A stretch of 7,409 nt of DNA from Paracoccaceae bacterium (lineage in GTDB: Bacteria > Pseudomonadota > Alphaproteobacteria > Rhodobacterales > Rhodobacteraceae): contig SPLB01000249.1 of NCBI GenBank assembly GCA_004566265.1, forward strand, positions 1 through 7,409. The letters are read 5' to 3'. This document shows positions 6,494 through 7,409 of the stretch, in pieces. The position numbers and the translations under genes are program-made. The notes under the pieces are model-generated. The model was not told the DNA's origin and searched no databases. It saw only the letters and a list, made by a program, of their open reading frames with translations. Position 1 is the first letter of the stretch, and every line of letters begins with the position of its first letter.

Positions 6494-6521
6494 GGCCTGC
6501 GGGACCTCTCCCGCAGCGGCC
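6494..6521. repeat. Hairpin resembling the upstream terminator stem
   Basis: GGCC-TGCGGGA (6494-6504) pairs with TCCCGCA (6509-6515) and, after a GC bulge, GGCC (6518-6521), around a CCTC loop. The first 14 bases of this region (6490-6503) are identical to 6390-6403 of the terminator stem, exactly 100 bases upstream. No T-run follows on the plus strand, so it would not terminate by itself. Confidence 0.45.
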
Positions 6522-6523
6522 AA

Positions 6524-6539
6524 TTCAATACGTATTGAA
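6524..6539. repeat. Perfect 16-bp palindrome
   Basis: TTCAATACGTATTGAA is a perfect inverted repeat with no spacer. It is AT-rich in an otherwise GC-rich setting and lies between two convergent genes. It looks like an operator for a dimeric regulator, but no gene start is adjacent. Its role is unknown. Confidence 0.5.
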
Positions 6540-6654
6540 ACAGGGGCTCCTCCTGCACCTTTGGTGGAGGTGGTCTTTGGAGATCCTGTTCCTGTGGTCT
6601 TGGTCTTTTGGGGTCGCGACAGGGGCAGTGTGGCCGCCCCGCGTTGAGATAAAC

Positions 6655-6690
6655 AAAAAGGGGCGCGCGCAGATTGCGCAACGCCCCTTT
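6655..6690 (-). terminator. Rho-independent terminator of the M16 peptidase gene
   Basis: Read on the minus strand, AAAGGGGCG (6690-6682) pairs with CGCCCCTTT (6665-6657). The inner pairs GCGCA/TGCGC close a 3-base loop after a small TT/G internal loop. The stem runs into five Ts (6659-6655). It lies 24 bases beyond the peptidase stop codon at 6716-6714. On the plus strand the T-run is only three bases, so it probably acts mainly on minus-strand transcripts. Confidence 0.85.
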
Positions 6691-6713
6691 GGGAAGTGGT
6701 CAAAACCCGTGGC

Positions 6714-7409
6714 TTAGTTCGAGGTATCCAGACCCTCGGGACGGCCCACAATGGTGAAATGCAGCCCGGCGGGATCATAAAGACGCGCGGCGACGCGGTT
6801 CGCGTCCTCGAGTGTCACGGCATCGACCTTGGCATTGCGGGTTTTCACGTAGTCCAATCCCAGATCGTCCATCTGCATGCCCACAAGGATCGAGGCAATC
6901 TGGCTGTTGCCATTGAAGCGCAGCGGGTAGGCCCCGGTGAGGTAGGTTTTGGCATCCGCCAGCTCTGCCTCGCTCACGCCTTGGGTGGCGATCTTGGTCC
7001 ACTCGTCGCGGACCACGCTCACGGCCTCGGCCATTTTCTCATTGGCAGAGGCAAAAGAGCCCATATAGGTCGCCGCCAGGTCGCGCGGCACGAGGTAAGA
7101 ATAAGCGCCATAAGTCAGGCCGCGTTTTTCGCGTACCTCGGTCATCAGACGGCTTTCAAAAGACCCCCCGCCGAGGATCTGGTTCAGAACATAGGCGGCA
7201 AAGAAATCCGGGTCGTGGCGGTCAATGCCGACCTGCCCGAACAGCGCCACCGACTGCGGCGTGTCAAAGTCGACGACCGTGGTGCCGCCCGCAATCTGCG
7301 GCGCAACGCGTCCCGGCATCGGCGCGCCGGTTTCCGGCAGGGCCCCCAGAAGATCATCCAGCATCAGGCCCAGTTCTTCAGGGGTGATGTCCCCCACCGC
7401 ACTGACATA
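6714..7409 (-). CDS. M16 family peptidase homologue, C-terminal part (5' end outside window)
   Basis: The frame is open from the right edge (first visible codons read Tyr-Ser-Val-Ala) to a TAA at 6716-6714, giving 231 residues of the C-terminal half of an insulinase/pitrilysin (M16B, MPP-like) protein. Typical features are VGDITPEEL at the visible start (the linker strand of the family), a central FFAAYVLNQILGGGSFESRL stretch, and EKRGLTYGAYS, which corresponds to the Arg/Tyr substrate-contact motif of the C-terminal domain. The chain ends in HFTIVGRPEGLDTSN. The zinc site (HxxEH) would lie in the N-terminal half outside the window. It is therefore unknown whether this is the active subunit or the catalytically dead partner; alphaproteobacteria often encode the two side by side. 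The GTG at 7397 is an internal valine, not a start, because the homology continues upstream of it. A periplasmic, possibly lipoprotein, location is common in the family but not visible here. Confidence 0.9.
   Translation of the reverse strand, partial: YVSAVGDITPEELGLMLDDLLGALPETGAPMPGRVAPQIAGGTTVVDFDTPQSVALFGQVGIDRHDPDFFAAYVLNQILGGGSFESRLMTEVREKRGLTYGAYSYLVPRDLAATYMGSFASANEKMAEAVSVVRDEWTKIATQGVSEAELADAKTYLTGAYPLRFNGNSQIASILVGMQMDDLGLDYVKTRNAKVDAVTLEDANRVAARLYDPAGLHFTIVGRPEGLDTSN

Larger units (their letters stand above)
6424..6654. other. Convergent intergenic region without a convincing gene
   Basis: This stretch between two terminators holds no open frame with a ribosome-binding site or recognisable protein. 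It contains several symmetric elements: a 12-bp GC palindrome GGCGGCGCCGCC (6470-6481), a hairpin (6494-6521), a 16-bp palindrome (6524-6539), and a small hairpin with CACC/GGTG core arms around TTT (6552-6570). Three TGGTCTT repeats (6571-6577, 6595-6601, 6601-6607) lie at its right end. A small RNA is possible, but no clear promoter was found. Confidence 0.4.

Noticed and set aside
6447..6717. Small plus-strand open frames of 60-66 codons in the intergenic region
   Set aside because: They lack a ribosome-binding site, overlap hairpins and a terminator, and resemble no known small protein.
6275..6778. 167-codon minus-strand open frame spanning the convergent intergenic region
   Set aside because: It overlaps both flanking genes, crosses two terminators and has low-complexity content with no domain.
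7395..7397. GTG as the start of the M16 gene
   Set aside because: The frame is open upstream to the edge and the preceding residues fit the family, so this is an internal valine.

Overview
This window looks like chromosomal DNA of a marine-type alphaproteobacterium, most likely Rhodobacteraceae (Roseobacter group). The evidence is the high GC content, the GC-rich third codon positions, the gene content and the protein families. The species cannot be named from the sequence alone. All genes are compactly packed. No mobile element, CRISPR array, tRNA or rRNA was seen.

Layout. (1) Positions 1-2730, minus strand: three tightly coupled genes of a cluster-9 (TroA/PsaA/ZnuA type) Mn/Zn/Fe ABC importer. 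They are transcribed in the order substrate-binding protein, ATPase, membrane permease, with only 1-3 bases between genes. The permease runs off the left edge. (2) Positions 2731-2980: a 250-base divergent control region. It holds a perfect Fur-family-like inverted repeat (2794-2808) lying between plausible -35 and -10 elements of the transporter promoter, a second half-site 32 bp away, and a hairpin on the deoC side. (3) Positions 2981-6325, plus strand: a two-gene operon. It consists of a long, eukaryote-like deoxyribose-phosphate aldolase (deoC) and, 18 bases downstream, a 779-residue two-domain aldehyde dehydrogenase of the ALDH16 type. (4) Positions 6326-6713: a convergent intergenic region with one rho-independent terminator for each flanking gene, plus a 16-bp perfect palindrome and other inverted repeats between them. 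(5) Positions 6714-7409, minus strand: the C-terminal part of an M16-family (pitrilysin/MPP-like) peptidase homologue whose start is beyond the right edge.

How the parts work together. The transporter genes form one metal-responsive operon. The ligand set and the ATPase signature suggest manganese (or iron) rather than zinc, but this is not settled. The deoC-ALDH16 pair suggests deoxyribose 5-phosphate catabolism: the aldolase releases acetaldehyde and glyceraldehyde 3-phosphate, and the neighbouring NAD(P)-dependent dehydrogenase could oxidise the toxic acetaldehyde. The most interesting items are this aldolase/ALDH16 pairing with its degenerate second ALDH domain, the operator arrangement at 2788-2840, and the unexplained palindrome at 6524-6539. 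Nothing in the window clearly amounts to a wholly new system.
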